From contig CALGTJ010000271.1 of NCBI GenBank assembly GCA_937901435.1, positions 1 through 22,224 on the forward strand: a DNA stretch of 22,224 bases. Direction: 5' to 3'. Positions 7,420 to 14,660 of this stretch are shown piece after piece. The notes under the pieces were generated by a model that worked only from the letters and a program-made list of their open reading frames with translations, did not search any database and was not told the origin of the DNA. Position 1 is the stretch's first letter. Each line of letters begins with the position of its first letter. Source of the stretch: an uncultured Rhodobacter sp. Lineage in GTDB: Bacteria > Pseudomonadota > Alphaproteobacteria > Rhodobacterales > Rhodobacteraceae. Position numbers and translations under genes: made by a program.

Positions 7420-7514
7420 AAAATCCCGGCAGGGTGCAATGGGGCGCGGGGTGTGTTTTGGCGAGTTTGGGACAAAGCCGATTGTTTTTTAGCGCATCGC
7501 TCAAATTTTAGACG

Positions 7515-8945
7515 TCAGTCCAAGTGAACCTTCGCCCAGAACGAGGCTTTGCGGTCGTGTCGGGTGCGAAGATGCGCCAGATAGGCCTCGTGGCTGCCAA
7601 ATTGCCCGTAGTCTGCGATCTCGACATCTGCCGTCTGACAATCGCGCAGGTGATCGGCAGCGTGACCATAGCGAGAGGTGCGGGCCTTTGCCAAAGCATA
7701 GTCGATCATCGCGCGCCATAGCAGAACAGCGGCAAGCGGGTGACGGTCGCGCAAAGCCTCTGCGGCGGGGGTGAAGATCTGGTAAAGATCGCCGTTCAAC
7801 TCTTGTTGGCGCGACTGGATCAGCTTGGCCGCACTGGCCAGATCGGGCCAGTCGAGGAAAAAGCCAAGCGCGGTGGGCAAATCGGCAAGGGCAAGCGCGT
7901 GGTTGCGGGCGCGGTCTTCGGCCTCGATATCCTCGAAATCGGGCAGGAGTTTCAGAAACGCCCGCAAATAATCGCCGTTCAGGGTCTCGCAAAACCGCGC
8001 CCAGCGATGGGTTTGCGCCTCTTGCACTCGGTCCAAAGCCAGAAGGCAGGCGATATAGGCCGCGTCCCACGCGTCGCGGCCATAGTCGCGGCTGTCCTGT
8101 TGCACCCCTTGCAAAAGGGCCAGAGCCTCTGTTGCCTTGCCCTCTGCCAGATACAGTTGCGCCACCTCGGCGGCAATGTCGGGGCGTTCAAGGTCCTGCG
8201 CCGAATACTGCGCGATATAGGCGCTGGTGTCCCCTTCTGCCTCTGCAATCTCTTGGCGCAGGCGCTTGATAAGGCGCGATTTTTGCTTGGAAAGATAGTT
8301 GCCGCCGCCGCGCAGATCGCGCAAGAACCGCAAGGCTTCGTGGTCTTTCTCTGCCTCTGGTGGGGCGGCCTCATAGGCGTCGATCTGCCCTTTCAGATGG
8401 GCAAAGCCCGCCTCGCCGAGGGCAGGGGCGACAAGACCGATCACTCCGTCGAATTCGCCATAGCCATTGTCCCGCACAGCGCCCCAGACCTGCGACGCAA
8501 GGGTCAAAGGGTCCAAAACAGCCTGCCCGGACATCTCACCAAGCTGCGCCAGAGCCTCGCGAAACACATCGCCCACCTCGCCGCGACTGTCATCTGTTCT
8601 CTCGTAAACCGAGGGGGCAAGTTCCAGAAACTGCCACAGCAGATCAAACGCCAGCGTGGCGTCCTCCGGCGCGATCTTGTCGGTGATCATATCTGCCTGG
8701 GTGCGCAAATCCTTGATCAACGCCTTGCGCCTGCGCCAGCCCACGAAACTGGTCGAACGGCGCAGTGACACCAACCGCTTGCGCACATCTCGCCCCAATT
8801 CGGCGGGGCCAAGGTCATGGCTTAGTTCCAGCCGCAAACGACGCTTGATCTCGGCGCTGCCCGCACTGACCTCTAACAAAAGATCCGCAAGACGGTCTGC
8901 GCCGAGTGCGCTGAGATTGGATTTGTTCAGGGTCTTCTTTGACAT
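7515..8945 (-). CDS. DUF6880-like hypothetical protein
   Basis: This is a 476-residue protein with no signal peptide or membrane span. The N-terminal part is basic and helical (KRRLRLELSHDLGPAELGRD, then VGWRRRKALIKDL). The rest is dominated by Ala/Leu-rich helices reminiscent of TPR-like repeats, for example the stretch around EVAQLYLAEGKATEALALL. It resembles the proteins grouped as DUF6880, whose function is unknown to me. It starts 39 bp after the tdh stop on the same strand, so it could be cotranscribed with kbl-tdh. No clear ribosome-binding site precedes the ATG, and I see nothing tying it to threonine breakdown. Confidence 0.7.
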   Translation of the reverse strand: MSKKTLNKSNLSALGADRLADLLLEVSAGSAEIKRRLRLELSHDLGPAELGRDVRKRLVSLRRSTSFVGWRRRKALIKDLRTQADMITDKIAPEDATLAFDLLWQFLELAPSVYERTDDSRGEVGDVFREALAQLGEMSGQAVLDPLTLASQVWGAVRDNGYGEFDGVIGLVAPALGEAGFAHLKGQIDAYEAAPPEAEKDHEALRFLRDLRGGGNYLSKQKSRLIKRLRQEIAEAEGDTSAYIAQYSAQDLERPDIAAEVAQLYLAEGKATEALALLQGVQQDSRDYGRDAWDAAYIACLLALDRVQEAQTHRWARFCETLNGDYLRAFLKLLPDFEDIEAEDRARNHALALADLPTALGFFLDWPDLASAAKLIQSRQQELNGDLYQIFTPAAEALRDRHPLAAVLLWRAMIDYALAKARTSRYGHAADHLRDCQTADVEIADYGQFGSHEAYLAHLRTRHDRKASFWAKVHLD

Positions 8946-8984
8946 GGCGGCAGAGTGCCATTGCAGAGGGACAAGGGAAAGGGC

Positions 8985-10022
8985 TTAGTTCCAGTCCAGA
9001 ACCACCTTGCCCGAGGTGCCAGAGCGCATCGCGGCAAATCCCGCCTCAAACTCATCGACGCCAAAGCGGTGGGTGATGACCTTGGACACATCCAGCCCGT
9101 TTTGCAGCATGGCGATCATCTTGTACCACGTCTCAAAGATTTCGCGGCCATAGACGCCCTTGATCGTGATCGCCTTGAACACGATGCTGGACCAATCCAC
9201 AGGCGATTTGCCCGGCGGAATGCCCAGCATGGCGATGCGCCCGCCCATGGTCATGGCGGCGATCATCTGGTCCAAGGCGCTCTGATTCCCCGACATTTCG
9301 AGGCCAACATCAAAGCCTTGCTTCATCTTCAGGCGCGGAATGACGGCCTGCAGATCCTCTTGTGCCACATTCACCGGGATCACATCGGCGACCTTTGCGG
9401 CAAGGTCCAGCCGCGCGGGGTTGATGTCCGTGATCACCACATGACGCGCGCCCACGTGCCGCGCGACAGCGGCGGCCATGATGCCAATCGGGCCTGCGCC
9501 GGTGATCAGAACATCCTCGCCCACCAGATCAAAACTGAGCGCGGTATGTACCGCGTTGCCCAATGGGTCGAGGATCGCGCCGATATCGTCGCTGATCTCA
9601 TCGGGCAGGGGCACCACGTTGAAGGCGGGCAGGCGCAGATATTGCGCAAAAGCGCCCTGTTCATTGACGCCAATGCCGCGCGTGGCCGGGTCCAGATGAA
9701 ACTTGCCCGCGCGCGATTGGCGAGAGGTCTTGCCTATCAGGTGGCCCTCGCCACTGCACCTTTGCCCAATCTGCAAATCGGTGACGTCGCGGCCGAGTTC
9801 AACGATCTCTCCGGCGAATTCATGGCCTGTGATCAGGGGTACAGGCACCGTGCGCGCGGCCCAGTCATCCCAGTTCCAGATATGAATGTCGGTGCCACAA
9901 ATGCCCGTCTTGTTGATCTTGATCAAAACATCATCGGGGCCGATTTCCGGCACGGGCGCGTGATGCGCCCAAAGGCCTGCGCGCGGGTAGAGCTTGGCCA
10001 AGGCCTTCATTTCATTGCTCAT
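8985..10022 (-). CDS. tdh: L-threonine 3-dehydrogenase
   Basis: This 345-residue medium-chain dehydrogenase oxidises L-threonine to 2-amino-3-ketobutyrate with NAD+. It closely follows the E. coli Tdh pattern: the catalytic zinc ligands Cys42 (GICGTD) and His67-Glu68 (GHEF), the substrate-linked GEGH (His94), a long identical block around [16 protein letters not shown], the nucleotide loop GAGPIG (175-180), and [12 protein letters not shown]. The four cysteines that bind the structural zinc in E. coli Tdh are absent; the matching positions read Gly, Ser, Ser and Asp (about 97-111). I chose the ATG at 10022 because it overlaps the kbl stop by 4 nt and gives the normal family length. A longer frame upstream lies inside kbl. 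Confidence 0.95.
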   Translation of the reverse strand: MSNEMKALAKLYPRAGLWAHHAPVPEIGPDDVLIKINKTGICGTDIHIWNWDDWAARTVPVPLITGHEFAGEIVELGRDVTDLQIGQRCSGEGHLIGKTSRQSRAGKFHLDPATRGIGVNEQGAFAQYLRLPAFNVVPLPDEISDDIGAILDPLGNAVHTALSFDLVGEDVLITGAGPIGIMAAAVARHVGARHVVITDINPARLDLAAKVADVIPVNVAQEDLQAVIPRLKMKQGFDVGLEMSGNQSALDQMIAAMTMGGRIAMLGIPPGKSPVDWSSIVFKAITIKGVYGREIFETWYKMIAMLQNGLDVSKVITHRFGVDEFEAGFAAMRSGTSGKVVLDWN

Positions 10023-11206
10023 GTGATCACTCCGCAGGTCTTTCCCGCATGTTCGAAAGCCTCCAGTGCCCGGTCCAGATCGGCGCGGGTCAGCGCGGCG
10101 TTCATCTGCGTGCGGATACGGGCCTGTCCGCGTGGCACGACGGGAAAGAAAAAGCCGCTGACATAGATGCCCTGTTCGAACAGGTTCGCGGCCATATCCT
10201 GCGCCAGATCCGCCTCGCCCAGCATAACAGGGACGATGGGGTGTTCGCCGGGCAAGAGCCGGAACCCAAGGCGTTCCAGTCCCGCCCGCCAATACCGCGT
10301 ATTTTCAAACAGTTGCGCACGTAGGTCATCGCCTTGTTCCACAAGCACCAGCGCCTTTATCCCGGCGGCGACGATGGCGGGCGGCAGCGAGTTGGAAAAC
10401 AGATAGGGCCGCGCGCGCTGGCGCAGCAGGTCGATCACGGGCTGCGGCCCGGCGATGTAGCCGCCAATCCCACCGCCCAAAGCCTTGCCAAGTGTCCCGG
10501 TCAGAATATCGACCTGTACCCCCGCATGGGCCGGTGTGCCCGCGCCCTTTGGCCCCATGAATCCGGTGGCGTGGCAGTCATCAACCATGACCATCGCGTC
10601 GTACTTCTCTGCCAAGGCTTTGATTTCGGGCAGTTTTGCCAGAAAGCCGTCCATGCTGAACACACCGTCCGTGGCAATCAAGATAAAGCGTGCGCCATCC
10701 GTTCGGGCCTGTTGCAACTGGCGTTGAAGGTCGGCCATGTCAGAGTTGGCGTAGCGATAGCGTTTGGCCTTGCACAGGCGAATGCCGTCGATGATCGAGG
10801 CGTGGTTCAGCGCGTCCGAAATCACTGCATCCTCTGGCCCCAAAAGGGGTTCGAAAAGCCCGCCGTTGGCGTCGAAACAAGCGGCGAAGAGGATAGAATC
10901 ATCATGTCCAAGAAAGCGGGCCAGCTTTTGTTCAAGGGTGCGGTGTAAATCTTGGGTGCCGCAGATAAAGCGGACAGAGGCCATGCCAAAGCCATGGCTG
11001 TCCATCGCCGTGTTAGCCGCGTCGATAAGGGCCGGATGGTTGGCGAGGCCTAAATAGTTGTTTGCGCACAGGTTTATGACTTTTTGGTCGCCGACCTCGA
11101 CCGTTGCGCCCTGAGCGGATGTGATCAATCGCTCGTGCTTGGTCATCCCGTCCCGATCGATCTGCCCGAGCGTCTCTGAAATATGGGTCAGAAAGGCTTT
11201 GCTCAT
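10019..11206 (-). CDS. kbl: Glycine C-acetyltransferase (2-amino-3-ketobutyrate CoA ligase)
   Basis: This 395-residue PLP enzyme of the alpha-oxoamine synthase family cleaves 2-amino-3-ketobutyrate with CoA to glycine and acetyl-CoA, the step after Tdh. Visible motifs are [14 protein letters not shown] (45-58), [11 protein letters not shown] with the PLP-stacking His135, [19 protein letters not shown] (208-218), and [10 protein letters not shown] with the PLP lysine at 241. Its length matches E. coli Kbl. AAGGA lies about 9 nt before the ATG. It overlaps tdh by 4 nt, so the two are translated together. The regulator gene immediately upstream probably controls both. Confidence 0.96.
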   Translation of the reverse strand: MSKAFLTHISETLGQIDRDGMTKHERLITSAQGATVEVGDQKVINLCANNYLGLANHPALIDAANTAMDSHGFGMASVRFICGTQDLHRTLEQKLARFLGHDDSILFAACFDANGGLFEPLLGPEDAVISDALNHASIIDGIRLCKAKRYRYANSDMADLQRQLQQARTDGARFILIATDGVFSMDGFLAKLPEIKALAEKYDAMVMVDDCHATGFMGPKGAGTPAHAGVQVDILTGTLGKALGGGIGGYIAGPQPVIDLLRQRARPYLFSNSLPPAIVAAGIKALVLVEQGDDLRAQLFENTRYWRAGLERLGFRLLPGEHPIVPVMLGEADLAQDMAANLFEQGIYVSGFFFPVVPRGQARIRTQMNAALTRADLDRALEAFEHAGKTCGVIT

Positions 11207-11255
11207 GAGGACGTTTCCTTTGCACTTTGGTTTGGGTCATATTTTTCTACCATAG

Positions 11256-11303
11256 CGGAGGAAATTCCGAAATACAGGAAATCAGGCAGGTTGAAAAATT
11301 TCC
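11256..11303. promoter_or_regulatory. Inverted repeats in the kbl upstream region
   Basis: In the 121-bp gap between the regulator stop and the kbl start, GGAA-A-TTCC (11260-11268) sits inside CGGA...TCCG (11256-11269). A second pair, GGAAAT (11277-11282) and ATTTCC (11298-11303), follows. They could be operators for the neighbouring XRE-cupin protein. The evidence is symmetry and position only. Confidence 0.4.
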
Positions 11304-11327
11304 GTGATGTTGGATGCAGACGCTGTG

Positions 11328-11894
11328 TCAGGCCTCTTGAACGATCAGGAAGGCCCGCGCCGGACCAGAGATCGTTGCGATGGAATGGGGGACATCGGCG
11401 CTATAACGGGCGGTATCCCCCTGCGTCAAAATCTGTTTTGCGCTGCCACTGGTGACCTCGATAGCGCCCTCTATCACCGTCACCATTTCCCGCGCGCCGC
11501 GCCGATGCGGGCGACTGTCCAGACGCCCTGTCTTGCCCAGAATCAATTCGTAGACCTCATGATGACCGGCCGCTTCAGGCGCCGACAGGATGCGAATAGT
11601 ACAACCCTGACCGAGATTTTCAATGCTCGGCACAGAGTCATCGCGCAAAACCTGTATCGCAGGGGCTGTGTCTGGCACTTCTAGTAAACCCGCGAAATCG
11701 ACCTGCAACGCGCGGGTCAGGTTCCACAGGGTCGCAATCGTCGGGCTGGATTCTCCGCGTTCAATTTGGCTGACCATGGATCGGGACACGCCGGAAAGCT
11801 TTGCAACAGATTCCAGCGACAGGCCCTGCTTTCGCCGCGCCTGCTTGAGGCGGGTTGGCAATTGCGCCAGGATCGTATGTGCAGATTCCGTCAT
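11328..11894 (-). CDS. XRE-family transcriptional regulator with C-terminal cupin domain
   Basis: This is a 188-residue regulator. The N-terminal helix-turn-helix spans roughly residues 12-70 and contains LSLESVAKLSGVSRSMVSQI followed by ERGESSPTIATLWNLTRAL. The C-terminal half (about 105-185) is a cupin barrel with RPHRRGAREMVTVIEGAIEV and DVPHSIATI, which in this family senses a small ligand. It lies directly upstream of kbl-tdh on the same strand, so it is a likely local controller of threonine degradation. An ATG at 11894 and a GTG at 11897 are both possible; there is no strong ribosome-binding site. The 5' end overlaps or abuts a palindrome (11897-11916), suggesting autoregulation. Confidence 0.9.
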   Translation of the reverse strand: MTESAHTILAQLPTRLKQARRKQGLSLESVAKLSGVSRSMVSQIERGESSPTIATLWNLTRALQVDFAGLLEVPDTAPAIQVLRDDSVPSIENLGQGCTIRILSAPEAAGHHEVYELILGKTGRLDSRPHRRGAREMVTVIEGAIEVTSGSAKQILTQGDTARYSADVPHSIATISGPARAFLIVQEA

Positions 11895-11896
11895 CA

Positions 11897-11916
11897 CGGA
11901 TTAATACGTCAATCCG
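11897..11916. promoter_or_regulatory. Inverted repeat at the start of the regulator gene
   Basis: CGGATT (11897-11902) and AATCCG (11911-11916) form 6-bp arms with an 8-bp spacer, immediately upstream of the regulator ATG. This is a plausible autoregulatory operator, judged on position and symmetry alone. Confidence 0.4.
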
Positions 11917-11926
11917 CATATTGGGT

Positions 11927-11949
11927 CCAGCCTGATTTAGGTTGGCTGG
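11927..11949. promoter_or_regulatory. Inverted repeat in the divergent intergenic region
   Basis: CCAGCC (11927-11932) and GGCTGG (11944-11949) are separated by 11 bp. The site lies upstream of the regulator gene, in the region shared with the divergent SGNH hydrolase gene. It may be a second operator or a short hairpin. No T-run follows it. Confidence 0.35.
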
Positions 11950-12083
11950 TGCGACTGAAGCCCATCTATCCTGATTTGCCCAAGCCCGTACAGTTAGCGC
12001 GGATCTCACAAAGTGTTTCCACCTCCGGCCTAATCGTTAGCATATGCTTAACCAACCTGCGGTCATGGTGAATCTTATTTGAT

Positions 12084-12105
12084 TGTCGGTCAAAAAACGC
12101 CGACA
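12084..12105. promoter_or_regulatory. Inverted repeat upstream of the SGNH hydrolase gene
   Basis: TGTCGG (12084-12089) and CCGACA (12100-12105) have perfect 6-bp arms around a 10-bp A-rich spacer, about 60 bp before the hydrolase ATG. It is a candidate operator or promoter-proximal hairpin. I see no convincing -35/-10 pair nearby. Confidence 0.35.
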
Positions 12106-12164
12106 CTCTTTCGGGCTGGATTTGAGCATTTTGTTTGACCAGACCCTTGTATATTGGTGGACCC

Positions 12165-13385
12165 ATGTGGCGCGCGCGGTCTCTTTTTGCGGGAATTCTG
12201 ATCGCAGTAATTGGATCGGTTTTGGACGCAACAACGTGGACGGTACGCCCGGTACCGCGTCCAGAACCGTCGGTGTATTCCGGCGAGATCATCCGACCCA
12301 TGCGGCGCCCCGGATCCAAGTTGCCGGAGGAGGGAGCAAATGAGAGCCCAGAGGTGGACGTCGCAGTGATCCCCGTTGCGCGGCCATTGGCGGATGCCGT
12401 TGCACCGCCGTCAGAGGCAGAACTGCCCGAACCCGTGGTTGCCACCTCGCCAGAAATAGAGCGCATTGAATCCAATGCCTTGGCGGAAAATGACACTGAG
12501 TCAGTGGACGCTCCGTCAGCGGAAAACGCCGCGATTGACGTGGTGCCCGAGGCAGGTGGAAACGAGGTTCTTTCATCCGTGCCGGACCTTGCAGGCGGCC
12601 CGGTGTTTTTTCGCCCCGTGCTGCGTCCGGAACTGGGTGAAGTGACGACACCAGAGCCCGACGTTAACCCCGCGAATACCCTCGTTTCCTCTCTTCGCCC
12701 CAAACTGCGCCCGGCCTCATTGGTGGTCAGGGTCGCCGCCGCACCGTTAAAACCCGCCATTTCTGATCCGACACCCGGCCAGACTCGTGTCGCAAAGCCG
12801 GTTCCGGTGCCACAACCGGCCGTAAAACCTAAACCAGTTGCCAAACCCGCGCCCCCCGCCGCGCCCGGCCGTCCTGCGGATGTGGTGATGGTGGGGGATA
12901 GTATCACTGCTGGTGGGCGCTGGGCGTCACGGTTTCCTGATGTGACCATCGTGAACCGGGGGATTTCGGGTGATACGGGGCTAAAGATTCTGGCCCGCAT
13001 GGAAGGAATTCTTGCCACGCGTCCAAAAACTGCTCTCGTGATGTTCGGGATCAACGACATTTACAACGGCGTTCCTGTCGAGCGTATTTTGCAGCGTTAC
13101 GACCAAATCATCTCGATTCTTCAGGGGCAAAAGATCAAAGTTGTGATCCAATCTACCCTTGCTTGTAGTGGGCATGTTTGTGGTGAAAAGCTAAATAAAG
13201 TCTATGCGTTGAACACGGGCCTTTCAAAAATGGCCAAGAGCCGCCGCCTGAAATATGTGGATATAAACAAAGGTTTATCAGATAGGAACGGGCTTAGGCG
13301 TGACTTTAGCAGTGACGGGATTCATTTGAATAAAAGTGGCAATGCTACGTGGTACGCAATGCTGCGACCACATATCAAGGGCTAG
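12165..13385 (+). CDS. Membrane-anchored SGNH/GDSL hydrolase with long Pro/Arg-rich linker
   Basis: This is a 406-residue protein in three parts. Residues 1-20 form a membrane anchor or uncleaved signal (MWRARSLFAGILIAVIGSVL). Residues 21-235 are a low-complexity linker with four RPxxRP motifs (28-33, 44-49, 150-155, 178-183) and a TonB-like Lys/Pro stretch (about 211-230). Residues 238-405 are an SGNH hydrolase domain: block I GDSI with nucleophile Ser246, block II Gly in NRGISGD, block III GIND (Asn297), and block V DGIH (Asp384, His387). The catalytic part should lie in the periplasm and may act on an ester in cell-wall or surface polysaccharide; the substrate is unknown. I chose the ATG at 12165 because it starts directly at the anchor; an earlier in-frame start adds only ten residues. 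Confidence 0.85.
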   Translation: MWRARSLFAGILIAVIGSVLDATTWTVRPVPRPEPSVYSGEIIRPMRRPGSKLPEEGANESPEVDVAVIPVARPLADAVAPPSEAELPEPVVATSPEIERIESNALAENDTESVDAPSAENAAIDVVPEAGGNEVLSSVPDLAGGPVFFRPVLRPELGEVTTPEPDVNPANTLVSSLRPKLRPASLVVRVAAAPLKPAISDPTPGQTRVAKPVPVPQPAVKPKPVAKPAPPAAPGRPADVVMVGDSITAGGRWASRFPDVTIVNRGISGDTGLKILARMEGILATRPKTALVMFGINDIYNGVPVERILQRYDQIISILQGQKIKVVIQSTLACSGHVCGEKLNKVYALNTGLSKMAKSRRLKYVDINKGLSDRNGLRRDFSSDGIHLNKSGNATWYAMLRPHIKG

Positions 13386-13437
13386 AGATGTGCGGCCGTT
13401 AACCAGACCGTAAGTGTGCTGTGTCAGGGTGCATCGC

Positions 13438-13872
13438 ATGTTGCAATTTTTGATGCTCTTGCTTCCTGCTTTGATCCCCTCGTGGCGTTTTTTCGAGACC
13501 ATAGAGGCGTCTCCACGCGTCCAATGGGCCGGTCTTGCACGGGGTGATACCGTTGGTTTGAACTGGCAAGAGTATCGCCCGCAGCCGCAGAGAGTATCGA
13601 TTTATGCCATGTTTTGGCGCCTGTTCTGGAATCCAGCACGCAACGACGGGCTTTACATGGTCAGCCTTGCCGAACGGCTGACCCTTGCGCCTGACACGCA
13701 CAATATTGGGGAAATCTTTCGTCTGATTTCTGCGGACCTTCCTTCGGACGCAGCGCCGATGCTTCAATTTCGTTTGGTTTTCGTCCATCGCGATACGGTC
13801 GGCCTGTCCAATGATCTGGTTCAGGAGGTAACTTACCTTTCTCGCCCGCGTCCAAGGGATAGAATTCCTTGA
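13438..13872 (+). CDS. Small membrane-linked protein paired with an HTTM-like protein
   Basis: This is a 144-residue protein with an N-terminal hydrophobic segment (MLQFLMLLLPALIP) followed by SWRFFETIEASPRVQW and a mainly soluble remainder. The remainder contains WQEYRPQPQRVSIYAMFWRL and an Asn-Asp region before MVSLAERLTLAP. I recall similar SWRFF...SPR proteins encoded beside HTTM-domain proteins, but I know no defined function. I chose the ATG at 13438 because it begins at the hydrophobic segment and an AGGG lies a few bases upstream; a GTG at 13414 is also open. Its TGA overlaps the TTG start of the next gene by 4 nt, which points to a functional pair. Confidence 0.7.
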   Translation: MLQFLMLLLPALIPSWRFFETIEASPRVQWAGLARGDTVGLNWQEYRPQPQRVSIYAMFWRLFWNPARNDGLYMVSLAERLTLAPDTHNIGEIFRLISADLPSDAAPMLQFRLVFVHRDTVGLSNDLVQEVTYLSRPRPRDRIP

Positions 13873-14549
13873 GCCTAGAAGACGCTTTTCGTGCCACCGA
13901 AATTCTCTTGGCGCTGGCCTTTCTACAACAAAGTCTGGAACACCTCTGCGGTGCGACGCGTGACAGATGGATCTTTTTGCTGAGAACTGGGCTTTGCCTG
14001 ATGCTTGTGTCGGGGATCAACAGCGCGCTGGCCTTGGCAGGGCTGGTTGGCCTGAGTGCCCTTATCGTGTGGCGGTTTCAGGGATCCTATAATGGGGGCA
14101 GCGACAGAATGGGACTGTTGATTTTGTGGTGCCTGTCTTTGGCGCAGGCAATGCCAACGGTGCTATGGCAGGAACGGGTGTTGGGGTATCTCGCCGGACA
14201 ATTGATTTTGTCTTACTTCATTTCGGGGAAAGTCAAACTGACCAATCCGGCTTGGCGCAACGGACAGGCCTTAAGCGATGTGTTTGCCTTTTCCGCCTAT
14301 CCGGTTAGCAAGGATTTGCGCCGACTTTCCGACTTGCCAAGGGTGCTTTGGGTGGCGTCCTGGTCTGTGATCCTGTTTGAACTCGCCTTTCCTTTGGCTC
14401 TGCTCGGCCAGAAGTTGTTGATCGTGGCGCTAATTCTGGCGGCGATCTTCCATCTGGCGAATGCTTTTCTCTTTGGGTTGAACCGCTTTTTCTGGACCTG
14501 GATTGCGGCCTATCCCTCTATCCTGTGGCTGCAGGCGCGGGTGATGTGA
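13869..14549 (+). CDS. HTTM-like (vitamin K-dependent carboxylase-related) membrane protein
   Basis: This is a 226-residue polytopic membrane protein with about five or six hydrophobic segments. The central motif YFISGKVKLTNPAWRNGQAL (116-135) matches the conserved sequence of HTTM domains, and FHLANAFLFGLNRFFWTW (194-211) fits the domain's last part. HTTM is the membrane domain shared with vitamin K-dependent gamma-carboxylase; the bacterial members are mostly uncharacterised. It is shorter than the carboxylase and lacks the soluble C-terminal region. The start is TTG at 13869, overlapping the previous stop; no nearby ATG gives a full first span. Coupling with the small protein suggests they act as a complex in the inner membrane. 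Confidence 0.72.
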   Translation: MSLEDAFRATEILLALAFLQQSLEHLCGATRDRWIFLLRTGLCLMLVSGINSALALAGLVGLSALIVWRFQGSYNGGSDRMGLLILWCLSLAQAMPTVLWQERVLGYLAGQLILSYFISGKVKLTNPAWRNGQALSDVFAFSAYPVSKDLRRLSDLPRVLWVASWSVILFELAFPLALLGQKLLIVALILAAIFHLANAFLFGLNRFFWTWIAAYPSILWLQARVM

Positions 14550-14660
14550 AGGGGATCGCAAGTGGCAAGGACTGCAGTCTGCTGAGGGCCTTACTCACCC
14601 CAATACGTTAGATGACGAATACGAAGGTGAGCCAAGATGTATTTTTGCGGTCCGGCCCGT
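14550..14660. other. Convergent intergenic region with palindromes
   Basis: This 111-bp gap separates the convergent HTTM-like and ThDP-enzyme genes. It holds the 10-bp palindrome GACTGCAGTC (14570-14579) and the inverted repeat CTCACC (14594-14599)/GGTGAG (14626-14631). Neither is followed by a T-run of intrinsic-terminator type. I see no gene here. Confidence 0.4.

Noticed and set aside
7485..7512. AGCGCATCGCT hairpin beside a T-run as terminator for the DUF6880-like gene
   Set aside because: The stem is only 4 bp, and the T-run lies on the wrong side for the minus-strand transcript.
7740..8768. Long plus-strand open frame opposite the DUF6880-like gene
   Set aside because: It is the mirror frame of a gene with better composition and a recognisable family; the translation is low-complexity.
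8955..10166. 403-codon plus-strand open frame opposite tdh
   Set aside because: It is fully antisense to an unmistakable threonine dehydrogenase gene and has a His/Arg/Asp-rich translation.
11966..13060. Minus-strand Ser/Gly/Thr-rich open frame opposite the SGNH hydrolase
   Set aside because: It arises from the Pro/Arg-rich linker of the real gene read backwards; no start signal or family is visible.
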